DNA of 64,000 bases. Source: Candidatus Altimarinota bacterium. GTDB taxonomy: Bacteria > Patescibacteriota > Gracilibacteria > BD1-5 > UBA2023. The notes beneath the pieces were generated by a model. It searched no databases. It was not told the origin of the DNA and was given only the letters and a program-made list of their open reading frames with translations. Within the stretch, counting starts at the first letter, position 1. The number at the start of each line of letters is the position of its first letter. Shown piece by piece: positions 10,808-18,970 of this stretch. The stretch lies in assembly GCA_028689065.1 (NCBI GenBank), contig JAQTWX010000003.1, forward strand, positions 62,001 to 126,000, in the 5' to 3' direction. Made by a program: the position numbers and the translations under genes.

Positions 10808-10969
10808 CTATTTTTGTGATTGACTTGTTGCAGCTGGAGGATTGGTCTTTTGAAGACTCTCCATACCTCGCTGTGCCCCACGTGTCAGTCGTGCGCCTGA
10901 AGGAATATTTCCTCCGAGTGCGAGCAGTGCACGTACTTCAGAGCGATTTAATGTTTTTTCCCTGGCCAT
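10808..10969 (-). CDS. Small hypothetical protein
   Basis: 53 aa, MAREKTLNRSEVRALLALGG and on, ending in TAG. Preceded by TTGGAGAAATAT (weak SD) and by a near-consensus promoter at 11053-11079. First gene of a two-gene unit. The N-terminal half could form a short HTH-like pair of helices (RSEVRALLALGGNIPSGARL), but this is only a suggestion. Codon use is more GC-rich than the surroundings. Confidence 0.6.
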   Translation of the reverse strand: MAREKTLNRSEVRALLALGGNIPSGARLTRGAQRGMESLQKTNPPAATSQSQK

Positions 10970-11052
10970 AATATATTTCTCCAATCTTTATTTGTTTGCC
11001 TCTCAGTATTCGGATTTGAATCTGATAAGGGTTCCTTGCGAGAACAACAAGG

Positions 11053-11079
11053 AGTATAGACGATTTTTTTTATTGTCAA
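11053..11079 (-). promoter_or_regulatory. Promoter of the 10969-10577 unit
   Basis: Minus strand: TTGACA (11079-11074), 15 bp, TATACT (11058-11053). The downstream leader of about 80 nt contains a CCTTGT...ACAAGG-like stem. Confidence 0.65.
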
Positions 11080-11146
11080 GCCATTCTTAATAGAATTTTA
11101 ATTATTAGGTCGTAATTAAAATTCTAGTCAATATACATATTCTTCT

Positions 11147-11467
11147 TTAGTTTATACCAAGGGCAGCAAAACATCCGAGTGCTCCGAGGACGAATCCTAT
11201 TCGAGCTCCGAGACTAGGAATTTCTCCATCAATCGCGAATATGATAATAGGCTCAAGTACGAGAATTGCTGTAATACTTGCTACATAAATCGGCCAGAGG
11301 CTATTCATATATTTGTAGGCGAGCCAGTATCCGCCAAGCAGGAGACATCCACCAATAAACATAAGAAATATCATAGCGTACATATATTTTCCTTTAGAAA
11401 AGAAAACCTCCGAAGTAACAGCAATAAGTTCACCGAGAAAAACTATAAAAATAGCAAGAATTTGCAT
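11147..11467 (-). CDS. Small 4-TM DMT/SMR-like membrane protein
   Basis: 106 aa from ATG at 11467 (MQILAIFIVFLGELIAV); a start 10 codons earlier is possible. Four hydrophobic helices, with GGCLLLGGYWLAYKYMNSLW and a final AGE-like pair (ARIGFVLGALGCFAALGIN) reminiscent of EmrE/Gdx or half-DMT transporters. The SMR-typical Glu in helix 1 (LGELIAV) is present. The substrate cannot be deduced. A structured leader with an intrinsic terminator precedes it. Confidence 0.65.
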   Translation of the reverse strand: MQILAIFIVFLGELIAVTSEVFFSKGKYMYAMIFLMFIGGCLLLGGYWLAYKYMNSLWPIYVASITAILVLEPIIIFAIDGEIPSLGARIGFVLGALGCFAALGIN

Positions 11468-11499
11468 AAAAAAAGGAAAAGAATAAAAAATCAACAAAC

Positions 11500-11633
11500 C
11501 ATAAAAAAAACTCCCGAGAACTTAAAAAGTGGGGAGTTTTCTGACACGCACAAAAGATATCTCCCGTTAGGAAGAGATATCTGGAACATTGAGACGTGAA
11601 TATGTCATAAATTAAAAATGTTATTTGAAGATG
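11500..11633 (-). promoter_or_regulatory. Structured leader RNA with attenuator upstream of the SMR-like gene
   Basis: Between the promoter (11667-11640) and the ATG (11467) lies a transcribed leader of about 165 nt. It has a strong hairpin AGATATCTC...GAGATATCT (11560-11590) with ACGG in its apical part. A terminator follows: arms AAAACTCCC / GGGAGTTTT at 11507-11540, then a T-run before the gene. This is the layout of a riboswitch or attenuator. SMR genes are often under guanidine riboswitches, but I cannot match the conserved positions of a known class. Confidence 0.5.
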
Positions 11634-11639
11634 GGTGGG

Positions 11640-11667
11640 AGTGTATCTAAAAAAATCTATTTGTCAA
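11640..11667 (-). promoter_or_regulatory. Promoter of the SMR-like gene leader
   Basis: Minus strand: TTGACA (11667-11662), 16 bp, TACACT (11645-11640). Confidence 0.65.
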
Positions 11668-11687
11668 AGATTTAATTCACTATTCTT

Positions 11688-12185
11688 TTAAGGATTCAAA
11701 ATATTACTATTCTCCTCTCATTTGAATCTTAGAATTTCCGCATCCCATTGCTCACAGCTATTTGTTCCTTGTTTCTCACCAAGTATCTGTTCGCATCCGA
11801 TAGTGGGTTCTGTAGCTCCGAAATCATCTCCGTATTGATAGAGTGCACGACGTTCCAGAGGGGAACCATCCGGAGCGTAGGTATTCGTGAGACGTATCCA
11901 GAGACAAGCGTCTTTCAGAGGGCTATAAAAAATTCCACCAATACTGAACTTCCCAAGATTCGGATATTCTTTTTCGAGAGAATCTATCCTTGTTTGGATA
12001 TCGGATGTGAGTGAAGCACATCGGGTACGTTTCTCGAATACAGTCATCCCGCTCGATGTATTGTTTTTGAGTTCAGAAACTTGTTTTTCAAGTTCTGTTA
12101 TTCTCTGAGTTTTTGTATCGTTCCAGTCGATGGAACAGGAAGTGAGAAATGTTGCGAAAATAAGAATAATAGTGATATTTTTCAT
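11688..12185 (-). CDS. Lipoprotein with coiled coil
   Basis: 165 aa. N-terminal signal ending in the lipobox LTSC (Cys at about residue 17), so probably lipid-anchored. A short coiled coil follows (RITELEKQVSELKNN), then a soluble domain with four Cys that may form disulfides. TGA at 11718-11720 would be the stop under the standard code; as glycine the protein gains ten residues to TAA. No family recognised. It is separated from pilD by element A2. Confidence 0.75.
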
Positions 12186-12213
12186 ACGGAGAATGATAAA
12201 GAATATTTATTCA

Positions 12214-12319
12214 GAAAATGTATTTATTTTTTCCTCTCACTGTGGAACTCAACTACTATGCTCCGCATAGTTGGGATTCGAACAAGTCCTCGCTTCGTTT
12301 CAAAAATAAATACATTTTC
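12214..12319. repeat. Palindromic element A2 (family A)
   Basis: Perfect 18-bp inverted arms at 12214-12231 and 12302-12319 around a 70-bp core. On the minus strand the core carries GCGAGGACTTGTTCGA and GAGTTCCACAGTGAG, the family A halves, plus an inner CTATGCGGAGCATAG hairpin. It lies between pilD and the lipoprotein gene. Confidence 0.8.
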
Positions 12320-12337
12320 TTACTTAGAACATATCTT

Positions 12338-13189
12338 TTATAATGTAAATAATTTTGTATACCACTCCACTATCGGTGTGTACCAGAAAAGCGAGATGTA
12401 GAGCCCGAGTGCAAGGTACGGACCGAACGGAACTTCGGTATTGCGATTTCTATTATATGCAAGAATTCCGATTCCGATAATACTTCCTGCAAAATAGGCA
12501 AGAAGGAGTCCGAGTGCAGCGATTTTCGCACCTGCCATAAGTCCCATAAAAATAGCTATTCGAAGGTCTCCTCCTCCCATCCATTTTCCTCCAGAAATAA
12601 TAATCTGTAAGTAGAAGAAAGCAAATATTCCAAATGCTCCCAAGAGAGCATTAATAAGTGGGATATTAAATACTTCTTTCTGAAAAGAAAGAAAATGCTC
12701 AAAAAGAGGAATTGTTCCTCCAACCGATGCGATAAAAAGGAGTCCAAATAGGATAATATTTGCAGGAATAAGCACCTCATCAGGGATTTCCATGAAGAGG
12801 ATATCATAGAAGACAAACACGATAGTTATAAAGGCAACAACGAGGAAAAATCCGAGCTTCAATATCTCGATGAGGTTTCCTGAAAAAAGAAGAGTTTGAT
12901 CGATGAGAAAGTATCCTGAGAGCATAAAGAGCAGTCCTGTTGTGAGTTCGAGGAACGGATATACAGGAGAGATTTTTTCCTGACAGAATCGACATTTTCC
13001 CCGGAGAAAGAGGTATGAGAAGACAGGGAAGAGATCAGGTACTCCAAGCATATGTTCACACTTCGGACAATGACTTCGTCCTGCAACGATTCCCCCTTCA
13101 CCACTTCGAATCCGCCAGATAAGTACGGAAGCAAAACTCCCGAACAAGGTTCCGAAAACAAAGAGGGAGATGAGAAAGAAAAGAGTCAT
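12338..13189 (-). CDS. pilD: Type IV prepilin peptidase
   Basis: 283-aa polytopic aspartic protease (A24A) that cleaves and N-methylates type IV pilins. The N-terminal methylase loop has two zinc-type Cys pairs (CPKC and CRFC, about residues 41-71). The catalytic Asp residues are in FYDILFMEIPD and MGGGDLRI. About eight membrane helices; length is typical. Third or fourth gene of a minus-strand run from 16252. Its likely substrate is the prepilin at 36326-36955. Confidence 0.93.
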   Translation of the reverse strand: MTLFFLISLFVFGTLFGSFASVLIWRIRSGEGGIVAGRSHCPKCEHMLGVPDLFPVFSYLFLRGKCRFCQEKISPVYPFLELTTGLLFMLSGYFLIDQTLLFSGNLIEILKLGFFLVVAFITIVFVFYDILFMEIPDEVLIPANIILFGLLFIASVGGTIPLFEHFLSFQKEVFNIPLINALLGAFGIFAFFYLQIIISGGKWMGGGDLRIAIFMGLMAGAKIAALGLLLAYFAGSIIGIGILAYNRNRNTEVPFGPYLALGLYISLFWYTPIVEWYTKLFTL

Positions 13190-13227
13190 AGGAGAGAAGT
13201 AGATAATGAGGATAGATGGGAAATCAA

Positions 13228-13701
13228 TTAGATATTTGTTTCTAAGGAGAGAGAAAAATTTGTAAATCCTTTTTTTCTATAAAAATCTATAGCTTCTGTA
13301 TTTTCTATAGAGGCAGTAACAGATATTTTATTTACACCTTTGGATTTACACCATTCTACAAAAGCATCATATATTTTTCATCCGATCCCCTGATTTCTAT
13401 AAGTATCGAGTATGAACATATTTTCGAGTTCAGCACAATTGAAAGGTATTCTATAAGAATTTTCTTCATTGAGTGAACCTGCCAGATACCCGACGATTTT
13501 AGTGTTAATAATGGCTATAAATACACAGTTATCAGCATCGGTGATGTGCTCTATAAAATAATCCTCACCTGTTTCACTGAATGTCCAATCGAGATTCAGA
13601 GTATTGTCAAAATCCGTAAATTCTTTCTCAAATAACCGATGGTTGAGTTCTTGAATATCTTTTAGGTTATTGATTGTAGCTTTCTTTATAATGGGTTTCA
13701 T
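13228..13701 (-). CDS. GNAT family N-acetyltransferase
   Basis: 157 aa, joined across TGA at residue 108. The acetyl-CoA loop reads YRNQGIGGKIYDAF, where the second Gly of GIGG is TGA, and the C-terminal motif NTEAIDFYRKKGF is typical of Gcn5-related enzymes. Substrate unknown. It starts 15 nt after the RecO-like stop, so it is probably cotranscribed. Confidence 0.9.
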
Positions 13702-13716
13702 GAGATTTTTAGGGGT

Positions 13717-14298
13717 TTACATATACTGGCTCATACAAATCTGATTTACTCCCCGTATCTCTGCAAGTACTTCTACGCTCAGTTCAGGAAGTTTTACAAA
13801 TGCCCCGATAGGATAGGAATCAATATTCTTGTAGATTTTGCGAAAGATTATACTTTCGGTTGTTTCGTTTCTCTTCCATCCTGCACCATGAGATTTTAGG
13901 AGCTTCATAACAAAGAGTTCTTTTGCTTTCTCGCTCCATATCTCATCGCCAAATATAGGAAGAAGAGCGGTATAATCTGAAAATACTTGAATATAGGGAA
14001 TTCCTACGGGACAGAAGAGTGATATGGACTGCACACAAGCAAGAGGACAAAGAAGACTGAGATAATTCAATCCTTCTGTTCGTATAGTTTGTTTGATATT
14101 ACTCGACTCCAGAGTATTCTTCGAACCTTTTGTTGATATAACACAGTGTATAATACTTCCGTGATCGACCCCTGTAATCTGTTTCTTTTTCTTGGTCCAT
14201 ACTCGTATCTTTCCAAAATCCTTTGTGAAGAGTTCATGGAGTTCTTCACCGTCTCGGATAGGGATTTTTTTGAGAACTATAGCTTCGGTTGTGAACAT
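13717..14298 (-). CDS. RecO-like DNA repair protein
   Basis: 193 aa. The N-terminal 80 residues fit the RecO OB fold (TTEAIVLKKIPIRDGEELHE and DFGKIRVWTKKKK). The C-terminal part is helical and lacks the zinc Cys cluster of many RecO proteins. RecO works with RecR in RecA loading; recR is also in this window (24825-25424). Shorter than the usual 230-250 aa. It starts 4 nt after the upstream stop, so it is translationally close-coupled. Confidence 0.7.
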   Translation of the reverse strand: MFTTEAIVLKKIPIRDGEELHELFTKDFGKIRVWTKKKKQITGVDHGSIIHCVISTKGSKNTLESSNIKQTIRTEGLNYLSLLCPLACVQSISLFCPVGIPYIQVFSDYTALLPIFGDEIWSEKAKELFVMKLLKSHGAGWKRNETTESIIFRKIYKNIDSYPIGAFVKLPELSVEVLAEIRGVNQICMSQYM

Positions 14299-14302
14299 AT
14301 TT

Positions 14303-16252
14303 TTATCTCACAATTAATTTTCCGTCCGACACCTCAAAGTTCACAGTATAGACTCCTGTGTCGGTGGCAGCAATAATGGTTCCATCTTTTGGTACAGTGA
14401 TGGCTCCGAGATTTGCTTCCACAAACTCAATCTGCCCGACATATTTCACTGCTTTTACATCCTTGTAATTCTTGTTATCTGGTTCAAATACCCAGATTCT
14501 ATTCCCGATAGTAAGATAGAGATAGTTAAGATTTGGAGCATTGAAGAAATGAGGAGTCTTATTGTCTTCAAGTATGTAATTATCTGGGAGATTATTGATT
14601 CGGATAGAACGTTTTTCATAGCTTGGTATACCAAAAATCTTATCGATACTGAGATCTTCTTTGAGGAGATAAAAACCTCCATCGATACCGAATGCAAGAA
14701 TACTATGTCCTTTCATGTCAGCTGCATTGATAACCTCTGATTTAGAAGCGAATCCATTTACTCCTGGTCTATGTTTGTAGATTTGCTTTCCATCTTCGCT
14801 CAAAAGATAGAGATTGGAATTGAAAAGTTTGATAGTACTTCCATTTTCCCAAGTTTTTTGTCCTTCTACACTTACATAGGTAAATTCTCCTTTATAAAAA
14901 CGGAGAAGTCGTCCTGTTTTGGTAAATATGTACACATATCCATCAGAACTTATATCTGATGAAACCGCTTCCTCTCCATCTGGATAGATGTATTTTTTCA
15001 CTTCTCCTCCTTTTACATAAGGGCCAATGAGGCTATTTTTTCCGACAAAATAAAGTCGTTTACTTATTTCAAATATACCGTTCACAGCAAAATTATTTCC
15101 TTCAAAGAGATACTCAGAAGGGGAGGTTTTTGGATCAAATGATTCTATTCCATTCATTTGTTTTTTGAGAATAGAGATATCTCCGAGGAGCTTCTTTACA
15201 TCGTTCAGAAATACCTGTTTTGCACGAACTTCATAGATGATATCCTCCGCTTTTTTAATATTTTCATTGAAAACATCTCGATTTCCCATATCTTTTGGAG
15301 ATTTCTCGATGATAAGTTGTGCTTCGATGAGTTTATTCTTGTATTCTTCCGGTATAGTCGTATTGGCTTTCTGGGTAAAAATAGATCCAAGTATCATATA
15401 GAGAAGCCCGACACAAACTACTACCCCGAGTCCAAAGAGTCCAGAACGGAGATATTTATTATTCATATCAATACGTTTTTTTATCTCTTCTATGATATGA
15501 GTAAGTCGCTCACTTTCCTTACATGTGGTTTTGCATACATTGTACCAAGATATACTTTTTTGCTTTACAAGCGAGAGAATTTTTTCTAGTGCGGTCATAT
15601 TCCATGAAAGAGATACTTTCTTGGCAATGCTTTCTGGATTTCGAAGGAGGATGATATCGGTCGGAGTTTCTCGGATTTCTTGAGAGAGGAAATTTTCTAT
15701 AACATAATCTGTTCCTTCAGCAGAGTGCATTTTCTCATTTGTCATCTCAAACATATCGTCCGTCGTCAAGTGGTCGAGCAGATTCGTGTTACTGATATAG
15801 AGTGTATCGCTCGGTCCTATACTTCCAGTTGAGATGTAAGAAAATTGTGGTATTTTTTCACTCAGTCCCATTCCTTCGGCTATATTTATAATCTTCCCAT
15901 CCTTGAGGAGGTAAGCAAAAGCATTTTTGAGTACAGAGAAATGAAGTGTCGAGTCCTGAACAATTCCGATAAAGACAGAAAGACTAGTAAAATCCGATTC
16001 TTTTTCTATCTCTTTGAAATATTTGTTGAGGCGTTCAAGAAGGTATCCGAAGTGAGTATATGTGTCGTTTTCGATAGCAACAGAATTTGTAAGAATAAGG
16101 TCGATGATGGTATTCTCGATAAAAGAGCCGAGTTTTGGGTCCTGAAAAGATACCTGGAGAAGGAGGAGTGAACCATCATTGGTCTCGATTTTTCGAGATG
16201 AGAGGAAACTCGTTTCTGATTTCTCATTTTTATAAACTTTTGCTTGAAGCAT
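14303..16252 (-). CDS. Large membrane protein: PP2C-like N-domain, one TM, propeller-like C-domain
   Basis: 649 aa. Residues 1-210 resemble a PPM/PP2C fold (SLSVFIGIVQDSTLHFSVLK, then SIGPSDTLYISNTNLLDHL) but lack the metal-binding Asp residues, so this may be a pseudophosphatase. A single TM (GLFGLGVVVCVGLLYMILGS) lies near residue 280. A helical linker follows, then repeats of the type DGYVYIFTKTGRLLRF and SILAFGIDGGFYLL, suggesting a beta propeller outside the membrane. Function unknown. First gene of the operon with recO-like, GNAT and pilD. No TGA codons. Confidence 0.7.
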   Translation of the reverse strand: MLQAKVYKNEKSETSFLSSRKIETNDGSLLLLQVSFQDPKLGSFIENTIIDLILTNSVAIENDTYTHFGYLLERLNKYFKEIEKESDFTSLSVFIGIVQDSTLHFSVLKNAFAYLLKDGKIINIAEGMGLSEKIPQFSYISTGSIGPSDTLYISNTNLLDHLTTDDMFEMTNEKMHSAEGTDYVIENFLSQEIRETPTDIILLRNPESIAKKVSLSWNMTALEKILSLVKQKSISWYNVCKTTCKESERLTHIIEEIKKRIDMNNKYLRSGLFGLGVVVCVGLLYMILGSIFTQKANTTIPEEYKNKLIEAQLIIEKSPKDMGNRDVFNENIKKAEDIIYEVRAKQVFLNDVKKLLGDISILKKQMNGIESFDPKTSPSEYLFEGNNFAVNGIFEISKRLYFVGKNSLIGPYVKGGEVKKYIYPDGEEAVSSDISSDGYVYIFTKTGRLLRFYKGEFTYVSVEGQKTWENGSTIKLFNSNLYLLSEDGKQIYKHRPGVNGFASKSEVINAADMKGHSILAFGIDGGFYLLKEDLSIDKIFGIPSYEKRSIRINNLPDNYILEDNKTPHFFNAPNLNYLYLTIGNRIWVFEPDNKNYKDVKAVKYVGQIEFVEANLGAITVPKDGTIIAATDTGVYTVNFEVSDGKLIVR

Positions 16253-16288
16253 AGGACATTGGTATTTAAGACTACATATATATCTCTC

Positions 16289-16316
16289 AATGTATTCAAA
16301 ACACAGGTTTTGTCAA
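16289..16316 (-). promoter_or_regulatory. Promoter of the 16252-12338 operon
   Basis: Minus strand: TTGACA (16316-16311), 16 bp, TACATT (16294-16289). Confidence 0.6.
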
Positions 16317-16386
16317 AAGAAACAGAAGAGAACTTCTATTGCATTACAGTAAAAAATATCACAATATCGGAGTTATGTAAAAAATA

Positions 16387-16410
16387 AACGGCAGTCCGAG
16401 GATTGCCGTT
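16387..16410 (-). terminator. Terminator of the 16413 gene
   Basis: AACGGCA / TGCCGTT stem with TATTTTTT on the minus strand, directly after the TAA. Confidence 0.8.
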
Positions 16411-16412
16411 TT

Positions 16413-16769
16413 TTAGTGAGTGAGAAAAGCTCCGCTCAAGAATGCGAGTGCCCATACTGGGAAAAATACCCAGAGAGCAAATCGTCGGTGCCACTTGATT
16501 TTTCTCGTCAAACCCAGCGTGAGCTGGACGAAGAATAGAACCAAAGCGACGAGTGATAGGATGGTATGTATGTCAGAAATGAGAACCCCCGTCATCCATA
16601 TTCCTTTTTTGATTTCAAACATCAGTGCCGTTCCGTATGAATCCATTGAGAATCCTACGATTGCAACAACTTTATGCCATTTGTTTTTGTTTCTCGCCAT
16701 GACGTAGGCTATTCCGTACAGGAACAGTGCCACAGTCATGAGGAGTTCTATCTGCAGAATGAGAGACAT
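16413..16769 (-). CDS. Small 4-TM membrane protein
   Basis: 118 aa with four predicted helices (LLMTVALFLYGIAYVMA, a segment around MDSYGTALMF, ISDIHTILSLVALVLFF, ALWVFFPVWALAFLSGAF). A His before helix 3 and Trp/His pairs (KWHK, KWHRR) at helix ends recall haem-binding or DUF420-like proteins, but I cannot assign it. A rare good SD (AGGAG, 6 nt) precedes the ATG. It has its own promoter and terminator, so it is a monocistronic unit. Confidence 0.7.
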   Translation of the reverse strand: MSLILQIELLMTVALFLYGIAYVMARNKNKWHKVVAIVGFSMDSYGTALMFEIKKGIWMTGVLISDIHTILSLVALVLFFVQLTLGLTRKIKWHRRFALWVFFPVWALAFLSGAFLTH

Positions 16770-16797
16770 AGAAAACTCCTAAAAATGAAGTGTCAGA

Positions 16798-16825
16798 TTT
16801 ATATGTAAAATCTGAAACAAGTCAA
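16798..16825 (-). promoter_or_regulatory. Promoter of the 16413-16769 gene
   Basis: Minus strand: TTGACT (16825-16820), 16 bp, TATAAA (16803-16798). Confidence 0.65.
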
Positions 16826-16842
16826 ATAGAAAATAGAAGGAT

Positions 16843-16886
16843 TTCTGAAAAATGGTTTGGCGCGAATGGGGGAATGGATATAATCG
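16843..16886 (+). promoter_or_regulatory. Promoter repeat copy 1 (DUF1905 gene)
   Basis: TTGGCG (16857-16862), 16 bp, TATAAT (16879-16884). The whole 44-bp block is repeated at 17217-17260 with 38 identical positions. Leader of about 25 nt to the ATG at 16915. Confidence 0.75.
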
Positions 16887-16914
16887 AGGGAAATTATCTC
16901 AGTCTTTTCAAAAT

Positions 16915-17211
16915 ATGTCCACGCTATTTGATTTCTCTGCACCTCTCTGGCGTTGGTCGGGAGGAAAAGCATCTTGGTACTTTATAACTCTTGGTGTCGA
17001 GAATTCCGCACTTATCCGTCATATCGAGGGGCAGTTCGCACGAGGATTTGGCTCCATAAGAGTGGAGGTTACCATCGGAGACTCTACCTGGCATACCTCT
17101 ATCTTTCCAAGCAAGGAAAAGCGTTATATACTACCAGTCAAGGCTCTCATCCGCAAACAGGAAGGACTCGTGGAAGGCAGGGAAGTGAGAGTGCAATTAC
17201 GAGCAGGATAG
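16915..17211 (+). CDS. DUF1905 domain protein
   Basis: 98 aa. The DUF1905 pattern is clear: FDFSAPLWRWSGGKASWYF, then ENSALIRHI, RGFGSIRVEVTIGDSTWHTS and YILPVKALIRKQEGL. This is a small beta barrel of unknown biochemical role. Start 16915 (MSTLFDF) is chosen over 16852, because 16852 lies inside the promoter block and the domain starts at MSTLF. No TGA codons. Confidence 0.85.
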   Translation: MSTLFDFSAPLWRWSGGKASWYFITLGVENSALIRHIEGQFARGFGSIRVEVTIGDSTWHTSIFPSKEKRYILPVKALIRKQEGLVEGREVRVQLRAG

Positions 17212-17216
17212 AAGTT

Positions 17217-17260
17217 TTCTGAAAAATGGTTTGGAGGGAAGAGGGGAATAGGTATAATCG
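17217..17260 (+). promoter_or_regulatory. Promoter repeat copy 2 (DUF262 gene)
   Basis: TTGGAG (17231-17236), 16 bp, TATAAT (17253-17258). Direct repeat of 16843-16886; it gives the DUF262/HEPN pair its own promoter. Confidence 0.75.
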
Positions 17261-17297
17261 GAAATAAGATATGATTTTTATTTTTTATTTATTTGTT

Positions 17298-18362
17298 ATG
17301 TCCACACCAACAAATTACACTCCAATTGAATTAGATTTATATCCTATAGATTATCCATTAGAGACACTTGTTCAGAGAATTGAAAGTAGAATTGATGGTC
17401 AAAAAATTATCCTCGATCCTGACTTTCAGAGGGTGTATAGATGGGATGAAAAATGACATAATAAACGAGGTTCTAAATTCATTGAATCGTGTTTAATGAG
17501 AATTCCAATAACTTCTTGCTATTTTGCTGAGGATGAAAAAAAGAATCACAAGGTAATTGATGGTGTTCAACGTTTAACGACCCTCCAAAATTTTTTTAAT
17601 AACAAGTTTGCTTTAGAGGGGCTTGATTTTTATAAAGAATTGGAATGAAAGAAATTTTCTGAATTACCTTCAGATATGCAGATTGATTTAAGAAATTATA
17701 CAATACGATGTATTATTTTAAGAAAAAAGAATGATGAAAGAATGATTCGAGAAATATTCGCAAGATTAAATCAATGAGCCATGGTTCTTCATGATCAGGA
17801 GATTCGTCATGCACTTTATGGGGGAAATCTTGATAATTTACTTAAGGAACTTGCTGTTAAACATAAAGATGTACTCGAAAAGTTTAGCGGATGAAAAAAA
17901 GAATGAGATGATTTACGTAGTGCTACATTTAGGGAAGAAAATGTTCTTAGATTTTTTGCTTTTAATTCAGATTTATCTGAATATAAAGATAATCAAAAAG
18001 AATATCTTGATAATTATATGGAAAAAAATAAAGATTTATCAATGGAAGTAATCAAATCATTTAAAGACAAATACAATACTGCCATGGAGAATTGCAAAAG
18101 TATTTTTGAAGATCGTATTTTTGTAAATCCATCCAACGCAACAAGCAAAAGTTCCATCATATATTATGATCTATTGATGTTTAGTCTTGAAAACAAATCT
18201 TGAGACTTTCTTATAAGAAATAAAAATACAATCAAAAATCTATTTAGCGAAATTTGTACAGAAGATAAATTTAAAAAATTAGTTACCTCAGGAACTCAAC
18301 AAAAGAGAAATATTCTTGAAAGAAGGCGTATGTGGGCGGACAAACTCAATATATTGTCATAA
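17298..18362 (+). CDS. DUF262 (GmrSD N-terminal/ParB-like) protein
   Basis: 354 aa, joined across six TGA glycines. DUF262 hallmarks: LDPDFQRVYRWDEKG (about residues 43-57), FIESCLMRIPI, and VIDGVQRLTTLQ, the DGxQR motif of the ParB/Srx-like fold, then LNQGAMVLHDQEIR. The DUF1524 HNH domain found in GmrSD-type restriction enzymes is absent, so this is a stand-alone DUF262 protein. These proteins bind nucleotides or act as regulatory or nuclease subunits in anti-phage systems. A HEPN protein follows 17 nt downstream, so the two probably act together. More AT-rich than the next helicase gene. Start 17298 suits the promoter; the upstream ATG at 17271 would leave almost no leader. Confidence 0.85.
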
Positions 18363-18379
18363 TCTTTTTATTTATCAAT

Positions 18380-18949
18380 ATGCAAAGTAAGTTTGATAAT
18401 TTTGAGCTCTCAATAAAGGAGTTAATTGACTTTGCCAAGAGTGTGCAAAGTGAAATATTAAATTGAACACCCTCATATACTGATAATACACAATTTTATA
18501 CAAAATCCCTACTTATAATGGGATGTATTTATCTAGAAACATATCTCAAAGAACTTGGGTATATACTTTGTGATGATTTAACTAACAAAGTACAGGGAAT
18601 AAAAATACCAAAACATATAATAGACATTACTGCTGGTAAGGATTTGAAATGAAAAAATACCAATTTTGTTTTGAATTTTACACATGATAATATTGATAAG
18701 CGTATTTCTGGAAATGTAAGCAAAACCATTGATTTATTTTGACTATTTTTAGTTAATCTTACAAACAGTTCTATTTTTAATAGACATAAATCTACAATAG
18801 AATCTTATGTACAAAAAAGAAATGAGATTATTCATCAGAATAACATTGCTAATAATGTATCAATAGGAGATATTATTGGATGGCTTGAGCAAGATTTTTT
18901 ACCATACGCAGAATCTATTTTACGTTCTATTAAGAGAAAATATCCATAA
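18380..18949 (+). CDS. HEPN-domain protein, partner of DUF262
   Basis: 189 aa, invisible under the standard code (three TGA glycines). An all-helical protein with QKRNEIIHQNN near residue 150. RNxxxH is the catalytic motif of HEPN RNases (Rx4-6H family). NCBI-named MAE_28990/MAE_18760 HEPN-like nucleases are found beside DUF262 genes, which fits this pairing; the family name here is an inference from context and motif. Likely role: RNase effector of a two-gene defence or toxin module. No separate promoter is seen. Confidence 0.75.
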
Positions 18950-18970
18950 TTTGTCATTCAGAGTTTCCTT

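Noticed and set aside
12270-12300. tRNA T-arm-like GTTCGAATCCC on the minus strand within element A2
   Set aside because: No acceptor, D or anticodon arms can be built around it, and the segment belongs to the repeated core of family A, where other copies lack it.
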